Shown here: one piece after another, positions 1 to 8,289 of the stretch
Layout: every line of letters begins with the position of its first letter
Numbering within the stretch: the first letter of the stretch is position 1
Source: Arthrobacter sp. KBS0702
GTDB lineage: Bacteria > Actinomycetota > Actinomycetes > Actinomycetales > Micrococcaceae
NCBI RefSeq assembly: GCF_005937985.2
Contig: NZ_CP042172.1
Coordinates: forward strand, 3,286,001 to 3,350,000
Reading direction: 5' to 3'
DNA length: 64,000 nt
The notes under the pieces: model-generated
Seen by the model: only the letters and a program-made list of their open reading frames with translations
Database searches by the model: none
What the model was told of the DNA's origin: nothing
Translations under genes and position numbers: made by a program

Positions 1-770
<770 letters not shown>

Positions 771-790
771 CCGCCTTTCCGCGCCGACAT

Positions 791-828
791 CGGACAGGCG
801 CACCCCGGGCCCGGGGTGCGCCTGTCCG
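791..828. repeat. 38-bp palindromic intergenic repeat, copy A
   Basis: Perfect palindrome, 19 bp per arm with no loop, starting CGGACAGGCGCACC and ending with its reverse complement; the centre is CCGGGCCCGG. It is followed by TTTCC, so it can also act as a terminator for the hydrolase gene. It belongs to a family of five equal-length copies in this window (others at 5686, 6799, 7804 and 48441), all opening CGGAC and closing GTCC. Confidence 0.85.
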
Positions 829-1074
829 TTTCCGTGGCGCTTTTCCGAAAGGGCCGCGGGGCTGGCGGATGGGGACCGGCAGGCGCACGATTAAGGTATC
901 GGGTGACGTGGAGGCCAACGAGCACACGCCGGCCCGGCCCGCCGTTAGCGCGGGAAAAATCATCACAAGTGGACGGGAACGCCGCCGCGATTGCGGTGCC
1001 ACCGCGGCGTGATCGTGCCGGCACGCACCGTCCGACCTTATTGAACCGCATCCTCCAGCAGGAGCACCGACGAA
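829..1074. other. Intergenic leader of the small secreted protein gene
   Basis: No convincing coding frame was found here. The stretch holds a weak -10-like TAAGGT at 892-897 and, just before the next gene, a Shine-Dalgarno AGGAG at 1060-1064, 10 nt before the ATG at 1075. If the weak -10 is real the leader would be about 170 nt long. I see no recognisable riboswitch. Confidence 0.4.
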
Positions 1075-1551
1075 ATGTCTATTACCCCATCAACCAAAAC
1101 ACCCCGGCCCCGGACGTCCAGGTTCGCCCTCGTCTCGGCCGTCACCCTGGGCCTGCTGGGCGGCCCTGTGGCCCTGGCCGCACCGGCCGACGCCTCCGCC
1201 TCCCTGCGCGGCTGTACCGTGGAGGCGCTGAAGCCCAGCTTGCGCGACCACCAGATCGACTTCCGCATCAAGGTGGACTGCAACGGGAACAAGACCGTGC
1301 AGATCAAACAACTGCGCTTCGAGGACGAACGCGGCCGCCGGCACGACGACCTCACCGGCGTTTCCTGGTTCTGGAGGTCCCTCGACCGCCACGACGACTC
1401 GGTGACCATCCACAACTACGTCGACCGCCACCGCAGCCAGCGCGTCTACCAGCTGGTGTCCTTCCGCGTACGCAGCGGCAACAGCGACAACTGGTCCGAT
1501 TGGAGCAGCTGGGACAAGAGCGAGGTGCTGTCAGTCTGGCAGTGGCGCTGA
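1075..1551 (+). CDS. Small secreted protein of unknown function
   Basis: 158 residues. An N-terminal signal peptide is clear: basic TPRPRTSR, hydrophobic core FALVSAVTLGLLGGPVALA, then an APADASA cleavage region near residue 40. The mature part is about 115 residues, with two cysteines (in RGCTV and VDCNG) that could form a disulfide, and is rich in Asp, Arg, Ser and Trp (WFWRSL, NWSDWSSW, SVWQW). It ends in a beta-rich looking segment. I do not recognise a family; secretion and a disulfide-stabilised small domain are what can be seen. The start is supported by AGGAG 10 nt upstream. Transcribed alone, convergent with the next gene. Confidence 0.7.
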   Translation: MSITPSTKTPRPRTSRFALVSAVTLGLLGGPVALAAPADASASLRGCTVEALKPSLRDHQIDFRIKVDCNGNKTVQIKQLRFEDERGRRHDDLTGVSWFWRSLDRHDDSVTIHNYVDRHRSQRVYQLVSFRVRSGNSDNWSDWSSWDKSEVLSVWQWR

Positions 1552-1635
1552 CGATTCACTGACGTCCCCGGACGGCGCCGGCAGCGACGAGGGCGCCTGG
1601 CCGCGGGGCCCCTAGGAGCCCCCAGAACCGCGGCC

Positions 1636-2640
1636 CTAGAACAAGGTGTCCGCCACGGCCTGCGTCACTTGATGGATGACTTCCGTCCGTTCGGGGACAC
1701 TGCCCAGGTCATCGCCCTTGGTATAGACGACAAGGGCGTAGGCGCGGCCGTCCTCGGCGAGGATGGCGGCGTCGTGCAACTCTCCGCCCAGCAGCCCGTA
1801 CTTGTGGAAGACGGCGACGCCGGCCGGTACGGCGGCCGGGATGAGCGTTTCATAGTTGGTGTTCTGCATGAAGGCCAGCAACTGGGCGGTGTCCGCGGGT
1901 TTCAGCAGCGTTCCGGTGTAGAGGCCGGCCAGGATGCGGGCCATGTCCGCGGGTGTCAGCGTGTTGCTTTCGGGGCTGTAGTCCACGCCGATCGAGGCCG
2001 CGTAGTCCGTCAATGCCGCATGGCCCACGGAGTCCATGATCAGCGACCAGGAGTCATTGTCGCTCTGCTGGATCATCGCCTGCAGCTGGAATTCCGCGGT
2101 GTAGTCACCCAGGGGGTCATTGAGCGACGCCGCCCCCGTTTCCACGAGATGGTAAAACGCTTCCGCGGCCAGGACCTTGGCGGTGCTGGCGGCGACGAAC
2201 GCTGACTCCACCCCGTACCGGCGGACGTCGCCGGAGGCGGCCGCGCCGTCGGACACATCCAGCAGAGCCACACCGATCTGGTACTCCGGACTCGCGGCGA
2301 CGATGTCGTTGATCTTGGCATCCAGAGCCGGGCCCAGGCCCCCCGCGGCGCTCGGGGTGACTGCTGGCGTGGCCGTCGGCGTGGCAGCTGGGGCGCCGGC
2401 CGGGGCCGGCGCCCCGAGGGTCGGCGCCGCGGCGGCGCCCGATACGCTGCCTGTCCGGACGGACGCCGTCGAGCCTGCCTGGGCGGCCGAGTGGACGCCG
2501 GCACCCAGCGCCGCAGCCAGCAGGGCGGCGCACACCGCCATCAGCAGGGCCCGACGACGCCGGAACGCCCTCAAGCGGCGGCGGGAGCCCCCACTGCCGG
2601 CGGGACGGTAACCGGGCTGCCGGGGCGTGCGCTCTTCCAT
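1636..2640 (-). CDS. Secreted serine hydrolase, class A beta-lactamase-related
   Basis: 334 residues. A basic N-terminus (RRRLRAFRRRR) and a hydrophobic segment at about 31-50 form a signal peptide or anchor, followed by a long Ala/Thr/Pro linker to about residue 100. The catalytic domain carries S152-T-A-K155 (SxxK), S193-D-N195 (SDN) and K280-Y-G282 in the place of KTG. These three motifs in order define the beta-lactamase/PBP-like serine fold. The KYG triad and the lack of an obvious ExxLN omega motif make a true penicillinase unlikely; many such actinobacterial proteins are wall-associated hydrolases. The gene is monocistronic, with a perfect inverted repeat over its start codon. Confidence 0.8.
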   Translation of the reverse strand: MEERTPRQPGYRPAGSGGSRRRLRAFRRRRALLMAVCAALLAAALGAGVHSAAQAGSTASVRTGSVSGAAAAPTLGAPAPAGAPAATPTATPAVTPSAAGGLGPALDAKINDIVAASPEYQIGVALLDVSDGAAASGDVRRYGVESAFVAASTAKVLAAEAFYHLVETGAASLNDPLGDYTAEFQLQAMIQQSDNDSWSLIMDSVGHAALTDYAASIGVDYSPESNTLTPADMARILAGLYTGTLLKPADTAQLLAFMQNTNYETLIPAAVPAGVAVFHKYGLLGGELHDAAILAEDGRAYALVVYTKGDDLGSVPERTEVIHQVTQAVADTLF

Positions 2641-2676
2641 AGTTCGCCAAGCTAGCCACGCTGGCTATGGAAGAGC
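2631..2676. promoter_or_regulatory. Perfect 12-bp inverted repeat spanning the start of the beta-lactamase-like gene
   Basis: GCTCTTCCATAG (2631-2642) is the exact reverse complement of CTATGGAAGAGC (2665-2676), with a 22-nt spacer that itself holds GCCA/TGGC ends. On the minus strand the arm contains the gene's first codons, ATG GAA GAG C. A -10-like TAGCTT on the minus strand lies inside the spacer, 8 nt before the ATG. It could be an operator or a 5' hairpin that hides the start codon. Confidence 0.5.
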
Positions 2677-2713
2677 TATGAACCACCTGTCACCAGGCCA
2701 GCAAGATGGAAAG

Positions 2714-3391
2714 CTACGTCTGGGCACCCCAGCCGCCGGCCGCAATCAGTTCCTCCAGCCCCCGTTTGAACCCGGACCGGCCGCCGTGGGCGGGATGCCT
2801 TATTTTCGCCGCCTCGACGCCGTTGCGGTGCAGGCTGCGCTGTGCAACATTGCCCACGGCCACCACGGTCTCGATCGCGAACATCTTCGCCAGCTCCTGC
2901 CAGAACTGGCTCCCCAGCGCGGCTTCGGCGGCTGTCGGGGTTCGGTTGGAAAGCGGCCGGCCCGGCACGTGGGTATGCCAGGGGCACGCGCTCCAGAGCA
3001 GCGGCAGGAAGTCCAGCTCCGCCAGCACCTCCCACATCACCGTGGCCGTCGGCTCCGCCGCAACGCCCTGCGCTTCCGGCGGCAGCACGTATCCCTTTCC
3101 GGGCCCGAACAGGCCGAACGCGTTGGCCGGCCCCTCGAGGATGGTGCGGTTGGTGAACGGAACGCCGGTGATCTTCATGCCCCGGAAGCCCGGCGCTTCC
3201 CCCACCAGCAGCACTTTCGGGGCGCGCTCCCGCATTTCCCGCAGGTACGTCGCCAGGTTCCGCCGGCGGAGCGCGTTCGCGGGTACGCTGTGATCGAAGA
3301 AGTTGGCGCAGCCGGGGCCCGTTTCCACCGCGGCGAGGCGGTCTACAAAGTCCTGTAGGGCGGATGGCGTCATTGTGGGGTGCCCGTTCAC
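2714..3391 (-). CDS. Uracil-DNA glycosylase superfamily protein
   Basis: 225 residues from the GTG at 3391, or 219 from the ATG at 3373; neither has a good Shine-Dalgarno site, so the start is uncertain. The fold signature is VLLVGEAPGFRGMKITGVPF (motif 1, water-activating region with GEAPG) and the later CPWHTHVPG (motif 2 region). PHTPTVMWEVLAELD-type helices fit the uracil-DNA glycosylase superfamily. The four cysteines of the iron-sulfur family 4 enzymes are not present, so this is probably a SMUG/MUG-like or uncharacterised branch that excises damaged bases. It is divergent from the DUF488 gene. Confidence 0.75.
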   Translation of the reverse strand: MNGHPTMTPSALQDFVDRLAAVETGPGCANFFDHSVPANALRRRNLATYLREMRERAPKVLLVGEAPGFRGMKITGVPFTNRTILEGPANAFGLFGPGKGYVLPPEAQGVAAEPTATVMWEVLAELDFLPLLWSACPWHTHVPGRPLSNRTPTAAEAALGSQFWQELAKMFAIETVVAVGNVAQRSLHRNGVEAAKIRHPAHGGRSGFKRGLEELIAAGGWGAQT

Positions 3392-3469
3392 TCGGCGGCT
3401 GCTAGGTCAATCAGACTATCCGGCATGCTTAAGCGCCGGCACCGCCCGGGGCAGTCATAGCATGGGGAG

Positions 3470-3994
3470 ATGACGGACACGACCATCTTCACGGTGGGGC
3501 ACTCCACTCATCCGATCGAGGAATTCATCGACATCCTGAAGGCCCACGGGATCAAGAAGTTGATCGATGTGCGCACCGTCCCGAAGTCGCGGCACAATCC
3601 GCAGTTCAATTCGGACACACTCGCGGCTAGCGTGCGTGCCAACGGGATCACCTACCGGCGGATGGCGTCCCTCGGCGGCCTGCGGCACACCTCCAGGGAC
3701 AGTGCCAATGGGGCATGGCGGAATGCGTCGTTCCGGGGATACGCGGACTACATGCAGACCGAGGAGTTTTCCGCCGCCATCGGCCAGCTGCTGGAGCGCG
3801 GGCGGAACAACGATGCGGCAATCATGTGCGCGGAGGCCGTCCCGTGGCGCTGCCACCGTTCGCTGATCGGCGACGCGCTCCTGGTCCGCGGCGCAGAGGT
3901 GCTGGACATCATGACGGAGAAGTCCGCCAAACCTCACACCCTGACCTCCTTCGCCCGCGTCGACGGGCACCGGGTGTGGTACCCGGCAGACTGA
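3470..3994 (+). CDS. DUF488 family protein
   Basis: 174 residues covering a whole DUF488 domain. Visible family marks are the N-terminal FTVGHSTHPIEEF strand-turn, LIDVRTVPKSR, and the C-terminal cluster CAEAVPWRCHRSLI, whose paired cysteines and Arg/His residues are conserved in the family. The biochemical role of DUF488 is not established. A -10-like TAGCAT (3458-3463) ends 6 nt before the ATG and GGGGAG abuts the ATG too closely for a normal Shine-Dalgarno, so a leaderless transcript is likely. Confidence 0.85.
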   Translation: MTDTTIFTVGHSTHPIEEFIDILKAHGIKKLIDVRTVPKSRHNPQFNSDTLAASVRANGITYRRMASLGGLRHTSRDSANGAWRNASFRGYADYMQTEEFSAAIGQLLERGRNNDAAIMCAEAVPWRCHRSLIGDALLVRGAEVLDIMTEKSAKPHTLTSFARVDGHRVWYPAD

Positions 3995-4066
3995 CGGCCG
4001 GACCCATGATCCGACCATCGGCTCCGTGTGAGGCCCGGCCACCCCGGGGCTTGCTAGCCTGAGGCT

Positions 4067-4231
4067 GTGAAGTACCAGTCCCTGTGGATAGGAATGCTCG
4101 TTGGCGCCGCCCTTGGCTACTCCATTGGCGTGGCCACGGTCGACAAGCCCTTTACCGGGCTGCTGATCGGCATCGGCGTCGGCGCGCTGGTGGGCCTTGC
4201 CGCCAGGAAGGATCCCCGGAAGCGTCGATAG
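4067..4231 (+). CDS. 54-residue membrane protein with glycine-zipper segment
   Basis: GTG start at 4067 and TAG at 4229-4231. The peptide has one or two short hydrophobic helices: SLWIGMLVGAALGYSIGVA, then FTGLLIGIGVGALVGLAA, joined by a TVDKP turn and ending in a basic tail (RKDPRKRR). GxxxG-like spacing suggests helix packing. TAGCCT at 4055-4060 ends 6 nt before the GTG, matching the leaderless promoter pattern seen elsewhere here. It lies 43 nt before the hydroxypyruvate isomerase gene and may be cotranscribed with it. No function recognised. Confidence 0.6.
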   Translation: MKYQSLWIGMLVGAALGYSIGVATVDKPFTGLLIGIGVGALVGLAARKDPRKRR

Positions 4232-4274
4232 GCCGTCCCTGCCCGGACCAGAACGACTCCAGAAAGAACCCACC

Positions 4275-5087
4275 GTGACTTTTTCCGTGAACTGCTCCAT
4301 CCTGCTGACCGAACTGCCGATGCTCGAACGTCCTGCCGCGGCGAAGGCAGCAGGTTTTGACGCCGTCGAATTCTGGTGGCCGTTCGCAGGTTCCGTCCCG
4401 GGGGACGCGGAGCTCAGCCGCTTCGAGCGGGCGATCACGGACGCCGGCGTCCAGCTCACCGGCCTGAACTTCGACGCCGGCGACATGCCCGCCGGCGACC
4501 GCGGCCTGGTGTCCTGGATCGGCCGCGACTCCGAGTTCCGGGACAACATCGACGTCGTGGCCGGCATCGGCGCGAGGCTCGGCTGCACCTCCTTCAATGC
4601 CCTCTACGGCAACCGGCAGGACGGGTACACCCCCGAAGCCCAGGACGCACTGGCAGTCCAGAACCTCGCAGCCGCCGCCGGCGCCGTGGCCCGGATCGGC
4701 GGAACCGTGCTGCTCGAACCGCTCAGCGGCGCGCCCCGCTACCCGTTCCTCACCGCCGACGACGCCCTCCGCATCATCACCCGTGTTCGGCAGGAGACCG
4801 GCGCGGACAACATCCGGCTGCTCGCAGACTTCTACCACCTCGCGGTCAACGGGGACGACGTCGACGCTGTCATCGAAAGCCACGCCGGCGACTTCGGCCA
4901 CATCCAGATCGCGGACGCCCCCGGCCGCGGAGCCCCCGGCACCGGGGACCTTCCGCTGGAGCACTGGATCACCCGCAGCCGGGAGCTCGGCTACGAGGGC
5001 TACGTCGGCCTTGAGTACAAGGCCCCGGCGGCAACCGCCTTCGACTGGGCCCTCCGCCAGCGCACGGCCCGCCCAACCGCCGGCTGA
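4275..5087 (+). CDS. hyi: Hydroxypyruvate isomerase family TIM-barrel protein
   Basis: 270 residues from GTG 4275, with AGAAAGAA about 6 nt upstream. Motifs of the xylose-isomerase-like TIM barrel of Hyi are present: GFDAVEFWWPF (first Glu ligand region), LLEPLSG with the metal-binding Glu, LLADFYHLAVNGDD (Asp and His ligands), HIQIADAPGRGAPGTGDL and GYVGLEYKA with the last catalytic Glu. The family converts hydroxypyruvate to tartronate semialdehyde in glyoxylate metabolism; related proteins isomerise other short keto-sugars. The upstream in-frame codons back to 4197 have no ribosome site and overlap the 54-residue gene, so I reject the longer start. Confidence 0.85.
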   Translation: MTFSVNCSILLTELPMLERPAAAKAAGFDAVEFWWPFAGSVPGDAELSRFERAITDAGVQLTGLNFDAGDMPAGDRGLVSWIGRDSEFRDNIDVVAGIGARLGCTSFNALYGNRQDGYTPEAQDALAVQNLAAAAGAVARIGGTVLLEPLSGAPRYPFLTADDALRIITRVRQETGADNIRLLADFYHLAVNGDDVDAVIESHAGDFGHIQIADAPGRGAPGTGDLPLEHWITRSRELGYEGYVGLEYKAPAATAFDWALRQRTARPTAG

Positions 5088-5169
5088 ACCCGCCCGGAAT
5101 ACCGGATCCGCCCCTAGTGTTGTGCACCACAGACCAATTTGCCGCCGCCCTCCCAGCGAAGGACCTCCC

Positions 5170-5649
5170 ATGAGCCAGAACCTCACCGTCAAGCTTCAGC
5201 CCGGCACCCCGGCGCCCGATTTCACCCTGCCCGACGCCGAGGGCAAGCCGGTGTCCCTCGCCGACTACCGTGGCAAGAACGTCATTGTGTACTTCTACCC
5301 GCAGGCCGCCACCCCGGGCTGCACCACCGAGGCCTGCGACTTCCGCGACAGCCTGGCCTCCCTGCAGGGCTCGGGCTACGAAGTCCTAGGCATCTCCCCG
5401 GACGCGCCCGAGGCCCTGGCCCACTTCACCGGCGACTTCGCTCTGACCTTCCCGCTGCTCGCCGACGAGGACCACGCCGTGGCCCTGGCCTACGGCGCGT
5501 GGGGCGAGAAGCTGGTCCGCGGCGAAATCACCGAGGGCATCGTCCGCTCCACCGTGGTCCTCGATCCCGAGGGCAAGGTCAAGCTCGCGCAGTACCAGGT
5601 CAAGGCCGAGGGCCACGTTGCCGCCCTGAAGGAAGAGCTCGGCGTCTAG
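5170..5649 (+). CDS. bcp: Thiol peroxidase of the Bcp/PrxQ type
   Basis: 159 residues, full length for PrxQ. The peroxidatic cysteine is C51 in TPGCTTEACDFRD and the resolving cysteine is C56, five residues later, the arrangement of alpha-helical two-Cys PrxQ enzymes. VIVYFYPQAATPG before it and the later GIVRSTVVLDPEGKV match the thioredoxin-like fold. It reduces hydrogen peroxide and organic hydroperoxides in the cytosol using thioredoxin. The leader carries AAGGAC 6 nt before the ATG. Copy B of the 38-bp palindrome follows 36 nt after the stop. Confidence 0.95.
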   Translation: MSQNLTVKLQPGTPAPDFTLPDAEGKPVSLADYRGKNVIVYFYPQAATPGCTTEACDFRDSLASLQGSGYEVLGISPDAPEALAHFTGDFALTFPLLADEDHAVALAYGAWGEKLVRGEITEGIVRSTVVLDPEGKVKLAQYQVKAEGHVAALKEELGV

Positions 5650-5685
5650 CGAATCCGCCCTGGATCCGGGAATCCGCTGCGCTTT

Positions 5686-5723
5686 CGGACAACCGCGCCC
5701 CGGGTCCGGAGTGCGCCCGTCCG
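5686..5723. repeat. 38-bp palindromic intergenic repeat, copy B
   Basis: Opens CGGACAACCGCGCC and closes AGTGCGCCCGTCCG, centre CCGGGTCCGG. The palindrome is imperfect inside but its pairing continues outward: GCTGC at 5676 and GCAGC ending at 5733 with TTTCGGAC/GTCCGAAA between. Located between the peroxiredoxin stop and the AbiEi-like gene. Same length and register as the copies at 791, 6799, 7804 and 48441. Confidence 0.8.
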
Positions 5724-5817
5724 AAACCGCAGCGAAAATCCGGAGCAGTAGCGGCGGTTGTCCACATTCGGCGTCGGGGCCGTTGCCGACGACCGGGCGG
5801 CGGGACAGCATCGGGGC

Positions 5818-6765
5818 ATGGACCTCCCCCAGCTCATCCTCAGCAGTGATTCGACCCGCCTGGGCCGGGACACCCGCACACTGGCCCGCCGGGCCGCGGC
5901 AGGGGAACTGCGCCGCATCCGGCAGGGCGTCTACGTGCCCGCAGTGGCGTGGGACGCACTGCCGCGCTGGGACCGGTATCCGCTCCTGATCCAGGCTGCC
6001 GCGTCGACGCTGCAAAGCCGGACGGTGTTTTGCCGACAGTCCTCCGCTGCGCTGTGGGATCTTCCGGTGCTGGGCAGTTCACCGTTGGTGCATGCCTGCA
6101 CGTCCGACGACGGCGGCGGCCGCTCCCGCGCGGGCGTCCGGCGCCACTTCGCCGACCCCGAGTCACTTCAGGTCGAAGAGCGCCGGGGACTCTTGGTCAC
6201 TACCCGGGTCCGGACGGTTCTGGACCTGGCCGCTTTCGAGTCCTTCGAACAGGCAACCGCCGCGCTTGACCACGTGCTGAAACCACAGCCCGGGCTGCCT
6301 GCGCTGAGCAAGGAGGAGCTCGACACCGGCATCGGAGCCGACTACAGCGCAGCCGCGGCGCGCAGAATCCGGGCCGCGCTCGACTTCGCAGACCCGGCGT
6401 CGGGATCGCCCGGGGAATCGGTGAGCCGGGCGCTCATGCATCGGCTCGGTTTCAAAGCCCCAAAGCTACAGGCCGAGATCCGCGATGCCAGAGGTCTGGC
6501 CGGCTACTCCGATTTCGAATGGCCCGAGGAGCGCCTCTGCGGGGAATTCGACGGCCTGGTCAAGTACCGCAAGGCTGAATACCTCCAGGGCAAGACCCCA
6601 TCCGAGGCCGTCATCGACGAGAAACGCCGCGAGGACCGGATCCGATCGACCGGCCGCCGGGTCGTCCGCTGGACCTGGACGGAGATCTCCGGGCCGGCGA
6701 AGTTCGCGGCCTTCCTCACGGCCCAGGGCATCCCGCGGCGGCTCCGACCGGCCTGCCGCCGGTAA
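5818..6765 (+). CDS. AbiEi antitoxin-like N-terminus with DUF559/Vsr-like nuclease C-terminus
   Basis: 315 residues from ATG 5818. The N-terminal 60 residues (LARRAAAGELRRIRQGVYVPA) match the winged-helix start of AbiEi-type type IV antitoxins. The middle region (VRTVLDLAAFESFEQATAALDHVL) is the usual linker domain. The C-terminus, DFEWPEERLCGEFDG...VIDEKRREDRIRSTGRRVVRWTW, has the acidic/Lys pattern of PD-(D/E)XK-like DUF559 or Vsr folds. No AbiEii nucleotidyltransferase toxin lies next to it, so it is an orphan. In actinobacteria such proteins are common and of unknown role. A GTG/ATG further upstream (5758) would run through the palindrome region and is unlikely. Confidence 0.75.
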   Translation: MDLPQLILSSDSTRLGRDTRTLARRAAAGELRRIRQGVYVPAVAWDALPRWDRYPLLIQAAASTLQSRTVFCRQSSAALWDLPVLGSSPLVHACTSDDGGGRSRAGVRRHFADPESLQVEERRGLLVTTRVRTVLDLAAFESFEQATAALDHVLKPQPGLPALSKEELDTGIGADYSAAAARRIRAALDFADPASGSPGESVSRALMHRLGFKAPKLQAEIRDARGLAGYSDFEWPEERLCGEFDGLVKYRKAEYLQGKTPSEAVIDEKRREDRIRSTGRRVVRWTWTEISGPAKFAAFLTAQGIPRRLRPACRR

Positions 6766-6798
6766 TCCCGCGGCGGCTCCGGAAATCCGCGCCGGAAT

Positions 6799-6836
6799 CG
6801 GACAGCCGCGGCCCGGATCCGCGCCGCAGCTGTCCA
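6799..6836. repeat. 38-bp palindromic intergenic repeat, copy C
   Basis: CGGACAGCCGCGGC at the left, GCCGCAGCTGTCCA at the right, centre CCGGATCCGC. GGACAGC pairs with GCTGTCC and GCGGC with GCCGC with one mismatch between. It lies between the convergent AbiEi-like gene and the methyltransferase gene, so here it could terminate both. Confidence 0.8.
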
Positions 6837-6855
6837 AAATCGGAGCGGAATAGGC

Positions 6856-7704
6856 CTACACCCGCGTGCCGGCCACAATCGTCGCCGTGGACCGCAGCCT
6901 GAGCGCACCCTGGTGCTCGTAGCGGCCCAGCATCTGGAACACGTCGGAGCGGATAAGCGACCGGGCATGCTGGTCGGCGTTCGCCAGCCCGGCGGCCATC
7001 GTGGTCGCGATGTCCTCCATAAACTCCCAGTAACTATCCGGGGAGCTGTGGACCAGGTCCGTGCTGACCGACCGCTCCGTCACCTCCACCAGGCCGGCCT
7101 CCTTGAACAGCCGCGTCATGAACCCGGGAGCCGAGCAGCGAAACAGCCCCGGGGTCCCGGCCGGCGGCCGCGGCAGCTCCGTGTGATGCGCCAGGGTGCC
7201 CAGCACAAGACTTGCCCAGGGGTTTTCCGCGGGCCTGCCCCAGACGGCGGCGCTGACTCTCCCCCCGGGTTTGACCGTCCGCACCATCTCCCGCAGCGCG
7301 GCCCGCATTTCGGGGAAGAACATAAACCCGAAGCGGCAGAGCACGGCGTCGAACGTGCCGTCGTCGAAGGGCAAGTCCGCGGCGGCGCAGACGCTGAAGC
7401 GGACGTTGCCCAGACCCTGGGCCGCAGCTTTCTCCTCGGCCACCTGCAGCATGCCGGCCGAGATGTCCGCCAAGACCACTTGGACGCCCGGCACCAGCGC
7501 CGCCACCGTGAGTCCCGGCTCGCCGGAACCTGCCGCCACATCCAGCACCACGGAGTCGGGGCGCAACCGGGCGTCCTCGATAACGGCTTCGCCGAAGGGA
7601 CGGTGCCAGGCGATCAGTTCGGCATCCCACTTCTTCCAACCGGCCGCAAACCGGTCCCACGTGAGCCGCTGCTGGTCACGGATACTGTCCGCTGTGATTG
7701 CCAT
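6856..7704 (-). CDS. Class I SAM-dependent methyltransferase
   Basis: 282 residues. Motif I is VLDVAAGSGEPGL, motif II region VVLADISAGML, motif III AADLPFDDGTFDAVLCRFGFMFF and post-motif VKPGGRVSAAVWG, the order of UbiE/Coq5-type small-molecule methyltransferases. The PXGXXGxF-like stretch (PAGTPGLFRCSAPGFMTRLFKEAGL) resembles enzymes acting on quinones or phenolic substrates, but substrate cannot be assigned. Start supported by AAGGA 8 nt upstream of the ATG on the minus strand. Divergent from the small membrane protein at 7900; copy D of the palindrome sits between them. Confidence 0.85.
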   Translation of the reverse strand: MAITADSIRDQQRLTWDRFAAGWKKWDAELIAWHRPFGEAVIEDARLRPDSVVLDVAAGSGEPGLTVAALVPGVQVVLADISAGMLQVAEEKAAAQGLGNVRFSVCAAADLPFDDGTFDAVLCRFGFMFFPEMRAALREMVRTVKPGGRVSAAVWGRPAENPWASLVLGTLAHHTELPRPPAGTPGLFRCSAPGFMTRLFKEAGLVEVTERSVSTDLVHSSPDSYWEFMEDIATTMAAGLANADQHARSLIRSDVFQMLGRYEHQGALRLRSTATIVAGTRV

Positions 7705-7803
7705 GGTGCGTCCTTACAAGAATCCGGACCGCACCCTCCCCCATCCCATAGTCTGCCCCGCCGTCGGCGATCCCGCTAGGCTTCCGGATTTTCGCCACGA
7801 AAT

Positions 7804-7841
7804 CGGACCGCCGCCACGGGGATCCGCGCCGCGGCGGTCCG
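7804..7841. repeat. 38-bp palindromic intergenic repeat, copy D
   Basis: CGGACCGCCGC (7804-7814) pairs perfectly with GCGGCGGTCCG (7831-7841) around a 16-nt centre containing GGGGATCCGC. Unlike the other copies it lies between two divergent start codons (7704 and 7900), so it cannot be explained purely as a transcription terminator. Confidence 0.85.
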
Positions 7842-7899
7842 AAAACGCCGCGGAATGGCGGCGAAAAACCGGGCCCGCGGGGGCAGTAGGCTTAACAGC

Positions 7900-8226
7900 A
7901 TGGCTCCTGAAGACTCCCCCGTTGCGCCCGAACGCCGCGCCGTCACCGTCCGCCGCGCACCCAAGTACGTGCCGTTCCTGATCCTGGGCGGCCTGCTGGG
8001 CGTGGTCGTGGCCGCCGTCATCGCCTACGGACTGCCGGGCGACGAGGGCTACGACGCCAACTCCGTCTTCGGCTTCTTCCTGACCTTCTGCGCCGCAGGC
8101 GGCGCCATCCTGGGCGCCGCCGTCGCGCTCGTACTGGACCGGATGAGCGTCCGCCGCGCCGAGCACGCCGTCGTCGAATCCGTCCCGGACTCGGTTCCGG
8201 ACACCGACGACGGCGACCGCGCCTGA
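7900..8226 (+). CDS. Small two-helix membrane protein
   Basis: 108 residues. Two hydrophobic helices are visible: about 24-44 (YVPFLILGGLLGVVVAAVIAYG) and about 60-80 (FGFFLTFCAAGGAILGAAVALVL), with charged termini (VAPERRAVTVRRAPK, and an acidic-basic tail ending DDGDRA). TAGGCT at 7887-7892 ends 7 nt before the ATG, suggesting a leaderless transcript; there is no Shine-Dalgarno. It precedes purF by 63 nt but purF appears to have its own promoter. Function unknown. Confidence 0.75.
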   Translation: MAPEDSPVAPERRAVTVRRAPKYVPFLILGGLLGVVVAAVIAYGLPGDEGYDANSVFGFFLTFCAAGGAILGAAVALVLDRMSVRRAEHAVVESVPDSVPDTDDGDRA

Positions 8227-8277
8227 GGCCGCCAGGTCACAAACCGGGTCCCGGAAAAGTCCTAGCGCACAACGTGA

Positions 8278-8283
8278 GATAAT
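8278..8283 (+). promoter_or_regulatory. -10 element of a leaderless purF promoter
   Basis: GATAAT is the best -10 hexamer near purF. It ends 6 nt before the GTG at 8290, so transcription should begin at or next to the start codon. No Shine-Dalgarno exists in the intervening bases (CGACCA), in agreement with leaderless translation. No clear -35 is visible. Confidence 0.6.
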
Positions 8284-8289
8284 CGACCA

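Noticed and set aside
4197..4274. Upstream start for hydroxypyruvate isomerase
   Set aside because: Overlaps the 54-residue membrane protein gene and lacks a ribosome site; Hyi homology begins at 4275.
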